Positions 1 through 5,141 of a stretch of 5,141 nt of DNA are shown here, in pieces; within the stretch, counting starts at the first letter, position 1; each line of letters starts with the position of its first letter. This DNA comes from Clostridiales bacterium (GTDB taxonomy: Bacteria > Bacillota > Clostridia > Peptostreptococcales > T1SED10-28). The stretch covers positions 1-5,141 of the forward strand of contig SLKF01000245.1 in assembly GCA_007134725.1 (NCBI GenBank), read 5' to 3'. Both the position numbers and the translations under genes were made by a program. The notes under the pieces were generated by a model. That model saw nothing but the letters and a program-made list of their open reading frames with translations. It was not told the origin of the DNA and did not search any database.

Positions 1-1
1 A

Positions 2-88
2 AGCAGGATACATACCGTGTTTGAAGTGTTAGTAGGGGCTTTACTGGGATTTTTGATTACGATTGTAATCTTTCAAATTTTTGGATAA
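2..88 (+). CDS. C-terminal end of a PAP2-superfamily-like membrane protein (partial)
   Basis: The frame is open from the left edge and ends at TAA 86-88, followed at once by in-frame TGA and TAA. The 28 visible residues read SRIHTVFEVLVGALLGF and then a hydrophobic run ending in QIFG. The H-T-x-x-E-V-x-x-G-A-x-x-G pattern leading into a last membrane helix is typical of the C-terminus of PAP2-superfamily proteins, either DUF212 (YuiD-like) or a PAP2 domain of the kind sometimes fused to diacylglycerol kinase in Clostridia. In many Firmicutes dgkA or such a fusion sits just before cdd-era-recO, which favours that reading. The protein would lie in the cytoplasmic membrane and act in lipid-phosphate metabolism if it is a true PAP2. 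Too little is visible to choose between these families; the start and the catalytic part lie outside the window. Confidence 0.55.
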   Translation, partial: SRIHTVFEVLVGALLGFLITIVIFQIFG

Positions 89-171
89 TGATAAATAAAG
101 AATTGCAGAGAATACAATACAATTAGAGCTTAGGCTGTTAATGAGGAACGGGTAGTGAAAATCCACGACGG

Positions 172-189
172 AAAGGAAGATGTCGATTG
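172..189 (+). promoter_or_regulatory. Ribosome binding site and TTG start of the DUF3048 gene
   Basis: AAAGGAAG at 172-179 lies 7 nt before TTG 187-189. This start gives Met-Lys-Arg-Lys-Lys-Arg directly before a hydrophobic signal core, exactly what a lipoprotein needs. The nearby ATG at 180-182 is in another frame and reaches a stop codon after about 20 codons, so TTG is the supported start. Confidence 0.7.
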
Positions 190-1278
190 AAACGCAAAAA
201 AAGATATCTGGTTTTATTAGCACTCATTTTAATTTTTACAGTAAGCTGTAGCCGGGAGGAGGAACCGGGGGAAGCGGAAGAGGAAGAGGGGATTGTTGAA
301 GAAGAGGAAGTGGAAGAAGCGGAAGAGGAAATCGAAGAAAAATTAGGAACGCCTTCACCCTTAAGCGGTATTTATGTGGAAGAAGAAGAACAACTTCAGC
401 GACCGGTAGTCGGCGTGATGTACGATAATAATCCTAATGCCAGACCGCAAGCAGGTTTTTATGATGCGGAAGTGATTTATGAGTTTTATGTGGAAGGAAA
501 CGCCACCCGCTACTTAGCTTTTTTTCTAATGAACGATCCGGAATTGATGGGTCCCGTAAGAAGCGCCAGACCCTACTATATAGAAAAAGCCATGGAGTAT
601 CATGCAATCTACGCCCATGCAGGGGCCAGTTCCAGAGTAAATGAAGAAATTAAAAGCTTAGGCATTCAAAACGTCAGTTTGTTAGGACCCGGGTCCGGAG
701 CTTTCTGGAGAGAATCCCATCGTCGGGCCCCACATAACGCCTATACCAGCATGGAAAATATTCGTAGCACCGCTGAAAAACTGAACTACCGGGAGATTTC
801 AGAATTTGAAGGCTATAAATTTCATGAGGATAAGGTTGCCTTAGAAAGTGGACAGACCGCAGAAAATTTTGAAGTTCGCTACCACGCCACTTACCGTGCT
901 GAGTACCGGTATAACGAAGAAGAACAGGGCTATGACCGATATTATGCAGATCAACGACAATACGATGAAACCCACAGTGCAGAGGAAGAAAAACCGATTT
1001 TGGCCACCAATGTGTTGGTGCAAATCGTTCCCGCCCGGTTGATTCCTGGAACCGGCTCCGGAATTTTGGAGATGGACACCATCGGTAGCGGAAAAGCGTA
1101 TTACTTCACCATGGGTGAAATGAAAGAAGTACAGTGGGAGAAGAGTGATAAAGAAGATTTTACCCGTTACTATGATAGTGAGGGCGAAGAGATCACATTG
1201 AATCCGGGACAAACCTGGGTACAAGTAATTTCGAGAGAAGATATGCTGACGGTTGACAATCCTGATCAAGAAGATTAG
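187..1278 (+). CDS. DUF3048 domain (YerB-like) lipoprotein
   Basis: This encodes a 363-residue predicted lipoprotein anchored to the outer face of the cytoplasmic membrane. Residues 1-20 are a type II signal peptide (basic KRKKR, then a leucine/isoleucine core) and the lipobox TVSC places the lipidated cysteine at C21. Residues 22-52 form a strongly acidic, glutamate-rich linker. The N-terminal DUF3048 domain spans about 72-190, with family hallmarks RPVVGVMYDN (72-81), ARPQAG (85-90), YEFYVEGNATRYLA (98-111), GPVRSARPYY (122-131), HAGAS (144-148) and RRAPHNAYTS (179-188). The C-terminal DUF3048 domain is at about 272-352, with TNVLVQIVP, the GSGKAYYF strand, FTRYYDSEG and LNPGQTWVQV. The length fits YerB-type proteins. 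The molecular function of the family is not established; none is claimed. It starts at TTG behind a good ribosome binding site, 98 nt after the preceding gene and 160 nt before cdd. No terminator is evident after the stop, so read-through into cdd is possible. Confidence 0.9.
   Translation: MKRKKRYLVLLALILIFTVSCSREEEPGEAEEEEGIVEEEEVEEAEEEIEEKLGTPSPLSGIYVEEEEQLQRPVVGVMYDNNPNARPQAGFYDAEVIYEFYVEGNATRYLAFFLMNDPELMGPVRSARPYYIEKAMEYHAIYAHAGASSRVNEEIKSLGIQNVSLLGPGSGAFWRESHRRAPHNAYTSMENIRSTAEKLNYREISEFEGYKFHEDKVALESGQTAENFEVRYHATYRAEYRYNEEEQGYDRYYADQRQYDETHSAEEEKPILATNVLVQIVPARLIPGTGSGILEMDTIGSGKAYYFTMGEMKEVQWEKSDKEDFTRYYDSEGEEITLNPGQTWVQVISREDMLTVDNPDQED
271..330 (+). repeat. 15-bp direct repeat in the acidic linker of the DUF3048 gene
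   Basis: GAAGCGGAAGAGGAA occurs at 271-285 and again at 316-330, offset by exactly 45 nt (15 codons), so both copies are in frame and encode EAEEE (residues 29-33 and 44-48). The whole stretch from about 252 to 345 is almost pure purine on this strand. It looks like a low-complexity linker grown by small in-frame duplication rather than a mobile or regulatory repeat. Confidence 0.75.
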
Positions 1279-1281
1279 TAT
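1253..1281 (+). promoter_or_regulatory. Candidate sigma-A promoter for cdd-era-recO, overlapping the end of the DUF3048 gene
   Basis: A perfect -35 box TTGACA at 1253-1258 is followed after 17 nt by TAGTAT at 1276-1281, four of six matches to TATAAT. The -35 lies inside the final codons of the DUF3048 gene and the -10 covers its stop codon. Transcription would start near 1288 and give a leader of about 150 nt before cdd. The TTGACA could be a coincidence of coding sequence, so this is moderate evidence only. Confidence 0.42.
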
Positions 1282-1329
1282 CAGGTAAGCTACCAGGCTA
1301 AGATAATCGAGCCGTAAGGAAATTAAGAG

Positions 1330-1340
1330 TATGCTACAAT
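1330..1340 (+). promoter_or_regulatory. Candidate extended -10 promoter upstream of cdd
   Basis: TATGCTACAAT matches the extended -10 pattern TRTGnTATAAT with one mismatch (TACAAT at 1335-1340). No convincing -35 lies 16-18 nt upstream, but extended -10 promoters can work without one. Transcription would begin near 1347, about 92 nt before the cdd start. This is an alternative or additional start point to the TTGACA promoter beginning at 1253. Confidence 0.35.
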
Positions 1341-1438
1341 GAGAAAGAGATAAGTAATTCAACAAATATAAACAAACAACCGGATAAGAAGCAAAGATCA
1401 AAATTAGATTACAAAAGGCAAACAAGAGGAGGAAAAAT

Positions 1439-1849
1439 ATGACGAAAAAAGAATTGATTCTAAAGGCCTTAGAAGCTCAAAAAATGGCTTATGTACCCTA
1501 TTCAGAGTTTCCTGTGGGGGCGGCGTTACTGACAAAGTCCGGGAAGGTTTATACCGGTTGTAATATTGAAAATGCCTCTTTCGGGGCCACAAACTGCGCA
1601 GAGCGAACGGCCATCTTTAAAGCCATATCCGAAGGGGAAAAGGAATTTGATACCATAGCTATCGTAGGAGATCCAAAAGCCTTTACTGCCCCCTGCGGGA
1701 TCTGTCGGCAGGTGATGGTGGAATTTGGATTGGATATTACGGTGATTCTTGCAAAATCCCAAGAGGAATACCGGGAATTCACCATGGAAGAGATTTTACC
1801 CCTGTCCTTCACACCGAAGGATTTGGAAAATAAAGGAGGAAAAGCATGA
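1439..1849 (+). CDS. cdd: Cytidine deaminase (tetrameric, zinc-dependent)
   Basis: The product hydrolytically deaminates cytidine and deoxycytidine to uridine and deoxyuridine in the cytoplasm (pyrimidine salvage). It is 136 residues, the usual length of the small homotetrameric Bacillus-type enzyme. The signature is complete: substrate-binding FPVGAAL (24-30) and CNIENASFG (41-49), then C53-A-E55-R56 and P85-C86-G-I-C89. C53, C86 and C89 are the zinc ligands, E55 is the catalytic proton shuttle, and R56 is the arginine typical of the three-cysteine form. The start ATG is 6 nt after AGGAGG (1427-1432), a near-ideal site. The stop codon overlaps the era start (ATGA), so the two are translationally coupled. 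The position before era is the classical Firmicute arrangement. Confidence 0.97.
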   Translation: MTKKELILKALEAQKMAYVPYSEFPVGAALLTKSGKVYTGCNIENASFGATNCAERTAIFKAISEGEKEFDTIAIVGDPKAFTAPCGICRQVMVEFGLDITVILAKSQEEYREFTMEEILPLSFTPKDLENKGGKA

Positions 1850-2742
1850 GCTATCAATCAGGATTTGTAAGCATTATCGGAAGACCCAATGTGGGGAAAT
1901 CCACACTGATGAACCAATTAATAGGAGAGAAAATTGCCATCGTTTCCGATAAGCCTCAAACCACAAGAAATCGGATTCAAAGTGTTTATACGGAAGAAAA
2001 TTTACAAATTGTCTTTCTTGACACCCCGGGAATTCATAAACCCAAAACCGAACTGGGAGAGTTTATGGTAAAGACCGCTAAGGCCAGCCTACGGGATATG
2101 GATGTGATTCTCTTTATGGTAGACGAGAGCGACCGTTTAGGTGGGGGAGATCAATACATTTTAGAAGAACTTAAAAAGATACGAACACCAAAAATTCTTC
2201 TGATTAATAAAATAGACAAAACCGATCAGGACTCGGTGAAAAATATTATCAAACAATATGAGGATATGGAGCTTTTTGAAAGTATCATTCCCATCTCCGC
2301 ATTAGAAGGCGTCAACCTTCAACGGATAATCGACGAAATTAAAGAATATCTGCCTGAGGGACCTCAATATTTCCCTGATGGAATGATTACCGATCAACCG
2401 GAACGGGTGATCATTGGAGAACTGGTTCGGGAAAAAGTACTCCATTATACGGAACAGGAAATTCCCCATGGAGTGGCAGTGGAAGTGGTATCCATGAAAG
2501 AGCGGCCAAACAAAGCTCTGGTGGATTTAGAAGTTAATATTTATTGCGAACGAAACAGCCATAAAGGTATTATCATCGGGAAAAACGGACGAAAGTTAAA
2601 GGGAATCGGAAAAGCTGCCCGGGAGGATATTGAAGGATTTCTGGCGACCAAAGTCAATCTTCAACTTTGGGTAAAAGTTAAAGAAGGTTGGAGAAATCAA
2701 AATAATATGCTTCGAAACTTCGGCTATCGGGATGACTCCTAG
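1846..2742 (+). CDS. era: GTPase Era, 30S ribosome assembly factor
   Basis: Era is an essential or near-essential GTPase that binds the 3' end of 16S rRNA and helps mature the 30S subunit, in the cytoplasm and at the membrane. The product is 298 residues, normal for the family. The GTPase domain shows G1 GRPNVGKST (12-20), the switch region KPQTTRNRI (36-44), G3 DTPG (59-62) followed by IHKP, G4 NKID (121-124) and G5 SAL (151-153). The C-terminal KH RNA-binding domain is marked by ERNSHKGIIIGKNG (235-248) and KVNLQLWVKVKEGWR near the end. The ATG overlaps the cdd stop by 4 nt and is preceded by AAGGAGG (1833-1839) lying inside the last cdd codons. recO follows after 8 nt. Nothing is missing or unusual in the protein. 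Confidence 0.98.
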   Translation: MSYQSGFVSIIGRPNVGKSTLMNQLIGEKIAIVSDKPQTTRNRIQSVYTEENLQIVFLDTPGIHKPKTELGEFMVKTAKASLRDMDVILFMVDESDRLGGGDQYILEELKKIRTPKILLINKIDKTDQDSVKNIIKQYEDMELFESIIPISALEGVNLQRIIDEIKEYLPEGPQYFPDGMITDQPERVIIGELVREKVLHYTEQEIPHGVAVEVVSMKERPNKALVDLEVNIYCERNSHKGIIIGKNGRKLKGIGKAAREDIEGFLATKVNLQLWVKVKEGWRNQNNMLRNFGYRDDS

Positions 2743-2750
2743 GAGCGCTT

Positions 2751-3506
2751 ATGCTGGTAAAAACCGAAGGTATTGTACTGAAAAACATGAAATACAAGGA
2801 AAGTGACGGAATTCTGACGGTTTTCGCACGAAAGTTGGGCAAAGTCTCTGTCATGGCTCGGGGGGCTAGAAGTTCCAAAAGTCAACATCTAGCCGGTGCT
2901 CAGCCTCTTTGTTACAGCGACTTTGTCCTCTATAAAGGAAAGTCCATGTATACCTTAAACAATGTGGACCCGATCCATAATCACTACAAACTTCGGGAGG
3001 ATTTGGATGCCCTTTCTATCGCCTCATTTTTTATCGAGCTGGTGGATACCGTCACCATTGAAGGACAGAGTAACAATCGACTGTTCACCTTATTTGTAGA
3101 GTCCCTAGGTGCCTTAGAACGCAAAGAGGGGGAGTATGCCCTGCATATATTACGATTTTTACTGCAGTTTCTCAAGTTCAGCGGGTATGAACCCTATTTA
3201 AAAGGTTGTAACCAGTGCGGAACCGGAAATTCACCCCAGTGGGTTTTGAACATGGAAGAAGGAGGACTTCTCTGTCAGCGATGTCAGGGAGAAAGTCCTG
3301 GACTTGCAAAACCTCTATCAAAGAAAGGAATCCGGTTGGCCAACTTTTTAATGGTCATTGATATTGAGGATTTAAGAGAATTAAAAGTTCATCCGAAATT
3401 GTTGAAAGAACTGGAAGAAGTATTTCAGCGGTATATGATGATCCATTTGGATAAAACCAACTTTAAAAGCCTGGATTTTCTCAGTAAAATCCGGAAGGGC
3501 TATTGA
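2751..3506 (+). CDS. recO: DNA repair protein RecO (recombination mediator)
   Basis: RecO helps load RecA onto SSB-coated single-stranded DNA in the RecFOR pathway and promotes strand annealing. The product is 251 residues, typical for Firmicutes. The N-terminal OB-fold starts with the family signature TEGIVLKNMKYKESDGILT (5-23), then GKVSVMARGAR (30-40) and QPLCYSDFVLYKG (51-63). A helical C-terminal domain carries a four-cysteine zinc site, C153-x2-C156 and C175-x2-C178. The start ATG lies 5 nt after AGGAG (2741-2745), whose first two bases are the last two of the era stop codon, so translation is probably coupled to era. The stop codon (TGA 3504-3506) is embedded in the -35 box of the next promoter. 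No intrinsic terminator separates recO from the glyS leader, so some read-through into the T-box is likely. Confidence 0.96.
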   Translation: MLVKTEGIVLKNMKYKESDGILTVFARKLGKVSVMARGARSSKSQHLAGAQPLCYSDFVLYKGKSMYTLNNVDPIHNHYKLREDLDALSIASFFIELVDTVTIEGQSNNRLFTLFVESLGALERKEGEYALHILRFLLQFLKFSGYEPYLKGCNQCGTGNSPQWVLNMEEGGLLCQRCQGESPGLAKPLSKKGIRLANFLMVIDIEDLRELKVHPKLLKELEEVFQRYMMIHLDKTNFKSLDFLSKIRKGY

Positions 3507-3531
3507 CAGAATTTATGATCTTTGATATCTT
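3503..3531 (+). promoter_or_regulatory. Sigma-A promoter of the glyS T-box transcript
   Basis: A perfect TTGACA (3503-3508), a 17-nt spacer and TATCTT (3526-3531, four of six matches) form a good promoter; TGA at 3523-3525 adds the extended -10 TGn element. The -35 contains the recO stop codon. Predicted initiation near 3538 falls about 10 nt before the base of T-box stem I (3548), the expected geometry, which supports the assignment. Confidence 0.7.
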
Positions 3532-3678
3532 TAAGATTAATCAAATAGCGACGAAGAAAAAGAAGAGTAGTTTTCGGTAGTGGTTCAGCGAGTGGAGGAT
3601 CGTGTAAGCTCCATGCAACCTGAAAATGAAGGGCGCTTGGGAGTCGCAATAATTAAAGGGGATGCTACGGCATCAACT

Positions 3679-3711
3679 AGGGTGGAACCGCGGAAATCAT
3701 CTTTCGTCCCT
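3679..3711 (+). promoter_or_regulatory. T-box antiterminator element
   Basis: AGGG (3679-3682) pairs with CCCT (3708-3711) and GCGGAA (3690-3695) pairs with TTTCGT (3702-3707), leaving the canonical 7-nt bulge TGGAACC (3683-3689) and a 6-nt loop. The bulge is the docking site for the free 3' end of uncharged tRNA-Gly. The 3' strand is shared with the 5' arm of the terminator, so the two folds exclude each other. Confidence 0.9.
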
Positions 3712-3741
3712 AATCGTCGGATTAGGGGGGGAAGATTTTTT
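3699..3741 (+). terminator. Regulated intrinsic terminator of the glycine T-box
   Basis: CCCTAATC (3708-3715) pairs with GATTAGGG (3720-3727) around a GTCG loop. The helix continues outward as ATCTTTC (3699-3705) against GGAAGAT (3730-3736), with a G-G mismatch (3706/3729), a U-G pair next to it and a U-G pair at 3704/3731. A run of six T (3736-3741) follows. This is a strong Rho-independent terminator, used when tRNA-Gly is charged. Confidence 0.92.
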
Positions 3742-3906
3742 AATGGCTTCTTTTCTAAGGATAGACAAAAAAGATCACCATCCCCATAGTATTGAGTTTC
3801 CCTTCAAATTAATTATTGGTTATTTCATCAATTATTTTCAAACAACTATGCTTATACCACCAATGGAAAGTAGCTTTTAAAAAAAGTATACAAGGAGGAA
3901 GGAACT
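3742..3906 (+). other. Post-terminator leader of glyS, with ribosome binding site
   Basis: This AT-rich 165-nt stretch lies between the T-box terminator and the glyS start. I see no gene, no second T-box sequence and no convincing promoter or strong hairpin in it. The ribosome binding site AAGGAGG is at 3892-3898, 8 nt before the ATG. Short open frames crossing it lack ribosome binding sites and overlap the structured RNA, so they are not called. Confidence 0.6.
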
Positions 3907-5141
3907 ATGAAAGAAAAAACCATGGATGAAATTGTTGCATTATGTAAATCAAGAGGTTTTATTTTCCCTGGATCGGAAATTTATGGAGGACTGGCAAATA
4001 CATGGGATTATGGGCCATTAGGCGCGGAACTGAAACGAAACATTAAGGATGCCTGGTGGAAAAAATTCATTCAGGAAAACCCCAACAATGTGGGATTGGA
4101 CTCCGCCATATTAATGAACCCGGAAACCTGGGTAGCTTCGGGACATATAGGAGGGTTTAATGATCCTTTAATCGATTGTAAAGCCTGTAAAGCAAGATTT
4201 AGAGCGGACCAGATCATTGAAGATCATCTTCATAAAGCAGGAAAAGAAATAAACGTTGAAGGATGGAGCAATGAAGAGATGGTAAGATTTATAAGAGAGG
4301 AAGGGATTGCCTGCCAAAAGTGTGGTAAGAATGACTATACGGATATAAGACAGTTCAACTTGATGTTTAAAACCTTCCAAGGGGTTACCGAGGATTCCAC
4401 CACGGAAATCTACCTTCGACCGGAAACGGCCCAAGGAATATTCGTAAACTTTAAAAATGTTCTTAGGACCTCCCGAAAAAAGATTCCATTTGGAATCGGT
4501 CAAGTTGGAAAATCCTTTAGGAATGAAATCACACCGGGGAACTTTACCTTTAGAACCCGGGAATTTGAGCAGATGGAGTTGGAATTCTTCTGTGAGCCGG
4601 GAAAAGACCTGGAGTGGTTTGACTATTGGCTGGATTTCTGTAAAAACTGGTTGTTGGATTTAAATATGAAGGAATCCAGCATTAAGCTTCGGGAACATGA
4701 TAAGGAAGAATTATCTCATTACAGTAATGCCACTACGGATATAGAGTTTAAATTTCCCTTTGGATGGGGAGAATTATGGGGAATTGCGGATCGTACGGAT
4801 TTTGACCTCAGACAGCATAGTAGTCATTCAGGAGTGGATTTAGAGTATCAGGACCCGCATACCAATGAAAAATACGTTCCCTTTTGTATCGAACCTTCCC
4901 TTGGCCTGGATCGGGTAGCTCTTGCATTTTTGATCGACGCTTTAGAAGAAGAGGAAATAGACGGAGATCAGCGAACCGTGCTAAAGCTTCATCCAAAGCT
5001 TGCGCCTTATAAAGCCGCTGTCCTACCCCTTACGAAGAAACTTAAAGACGAGGCGGAAGAACTATTTTCAACTCTGGCAGGAAAATTTGCGGTGGACTAT
5101 GATGAACGGGCAAGTATCGGAAAACGGTATCGTCGACAGGA
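3907..5141 (+). CDS. glyS: Glycyl-tRNA synthetase, single-chain class II type (3' end outside window)
   Basis: The enzyme attaches glycine to tRNA-Gly using ATP and works as a cytoplasmic homodimer. About 411 codons are visible and the frame is open at the right edge; relatives are near 460 residues, so some 50 are missing. The N-terminus has [14 protein letters not shown] and [11 protein letters not shown], typical of the eukaryote/archaea-like alpha2 GlyRS rather than the alpha2beta2 GlyQ/GlyS pair. A probable zinc site is C91-x2-C94 and C136-x2-C139. Then come RPETAQGIF (171-179), motif 2 around [13 protein letters not shown] (195-207) with [12 protein letters not shown] (217-228), [11 protein letters not shown], and motif 3 EPSLGLDR (329-336). 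The anticodon-binding domain begins near [15 protein letters not shown]. The ATG follows a strong ribosome binding site. Expression is set by the glycine T-box upstream. The symbol is that in common use; the same enzyme is also called glyQS or glyRS. Confidence 0.97.
   Translation, partial: MKEKTMDEIVALCKSRGFIFPGSEIYGGLANTWDYGPLGAELKRNIKDAWWKKFIQENPNNVGLDSAILMNPETWVASGHIGGFNDPLIDCKACKARFRADQIIEDHLHKAGKEINVEGWSNEEMVRFIREEGIACQKCGKNDYTDIRQFNLMFKTFQGVTEDSTTEIYLRPETAQGIFVNFKNVLRTSRKKIPFGIGQVGKSFRNEITPGNFTFRTREFEQMELEFFCEPGKDLEWFDYWLDFCKNWLLDLNMKESSIKLREHDKEELSHYSNATTDIEFKFPFGWGELWGIADRTDFDLRQHSSHSGVDLEYQDPHTNEKYVPFCIEPSLGLDRVALAFLIDALEEEEIDGDQRTVLKLHPKLAPYKAAVLPLTKKLKDEAEELFSTLAGKFAVDYDERASIGKRYRRQ

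Larger units (their letters stand above)
3548..3741 (+). promoter_or_regulatory. Glycine T-box riboswitch (glyS leader)
   Basis: This RNA leader senses uncharged tRNA-Gly and lets transcription continue into glyS. Stem I is closed by GCGAC (3548-3552) with GTCGC (3643-3647). The specifier loop has AGTAG (3566-3570) on the 5' side and GAAGGGCG on the 3' side, with the GGC glycine codon at 3632-3634 followed by the usual purine. Above it TTTTC (3571-3575) pairs with GAAAA (3622-3626). The distal arm has GCGAG and a stem TGGAG (3593-3597) with CTCCA (3609-3613). Only 13 nt separate stem I from stem III (GATGC 3661-3665 with GCATC 3670-3674, UACG loop), so stem II is absent, as known for glyQS-type T-boxes. 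The T-box AGGGTGGAACCGCGG is at 3679-3693. Its UGGA pairs with UCCA, matching the U73 discriminator common in bacterial tRNA-Gly. Specifier, discriminator base and downstream gene all agree. Confidence 0.95.

Noticed and set aside
113..123. Tandem TACAATACAAT as a -10 element for the DUF3048 gene
   Set aside because: The hexamers resemble TATAAT, but no -35 lies 16-18 nt upstream and no TGn extension is present; chance is likely in this AT-rich gap.
1279..1320. Possible terminator after the DUF3048 gene (GGTA-AGC-TACC and GGCT...AGCC)
   Set aside because: Both stems are only 4 bp and no T-run follows, so neither qualifies as an intrinsic terminator.
841..1425. 194-codon open frame on the - strand across the end of the DUF3048 gene
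   Set aside because: It is antisense to well-supported conserved DUF3048_C coding sequence, its phenylalanine/isoleucine-rich product mirrors the acidic codons on the other strand, and it matches no family I recognise.
3728..3785. Imperfect inverted pairing of GGGG...TTTTTT with AAAAAAGATCACCATCCCC downstream of the terminator
   Set aside because: Only the T6/A6 run and the G4/C4 ends match, the middle does not align, and it would compete with a much stronger terminator helix.
3580..3880. Two short + strand open frames (3580-3789 and 3662-3880)
   Set aside because: Both run through stem I, stem III, antiterminator or terminator of the T-box, lack a ribosome binding site, and are explained by the structured RNA.
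4168..4503. 111-codon open frame on the - strand
   Set aside because: It is antisense to the zinc-site and core region of glyS, whose + strand coding is unambiguous.

Overview
The window reads as a chromosomal housekeeping segment from a moderately AT-rich Gram-positive bacterium of the Firmicutes, most likely class Clostridia. The grounds are strong AGGAGG-type ribosome binding sites, a TTG start, lipoprotein signalling, a T-box riboswitch, and the conserved order (dgkA/PAP2-like) - cdd - era - recO - glycyl-tRNA synthetase. Genus cannot be fixed from the sequence. All supported genes are on the + strand.

Layout. Positions 2-88 hold the C-terminal end of a membrane protein that resembles the last helix of PAP2-superfamily proteins. 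After a 98-nt gap, 187-1278 encodes a DUF3048 (YerB-like) lipoprotein with a very acidic linker behind its lipobox. A 160-nt gap with two candidate promoters follows. Next comes a tight cluster: cytidine deaminase cdd (1439-1849), GTPase era (1846-2742, overlapping cdd by 4 nt at ATGA) and recombination mediator recO (2751-3506, 8 nt after era).

A TTGACA-N17-TATCTT promoter overlaps the recO stop codon. It is followed by a complete glycine T-box leader (3548-3741) in which stem I, a GGC specifier, stem III, the antiterminator and an intrinsic terminator can all be traced. The leader controls a single-chain, class II glycyl-tRNA synthetase starting at 3907 and running off the right edge; about 411 codons are visible.

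How the genes work together. cdd, era and recO look co-transcribed and translationally coupled, linking pyrimidine salvage, 30S ribosome assembly and DNA repair in a common Firmicute arrangement. glyS is a separate transcription unit that reads uncharged tRNA-Gly through its leader. The DUF3048 lipoprotein is the least expected member of the neighbourhood. I found no mobile element, CRISPR array, tRNA/rRNA gene or clearly novel system; the points worth a second look are the DUF3048 placement and linker, the compact glycine T-box, and the 165-nt segment between its terminator and glyS.
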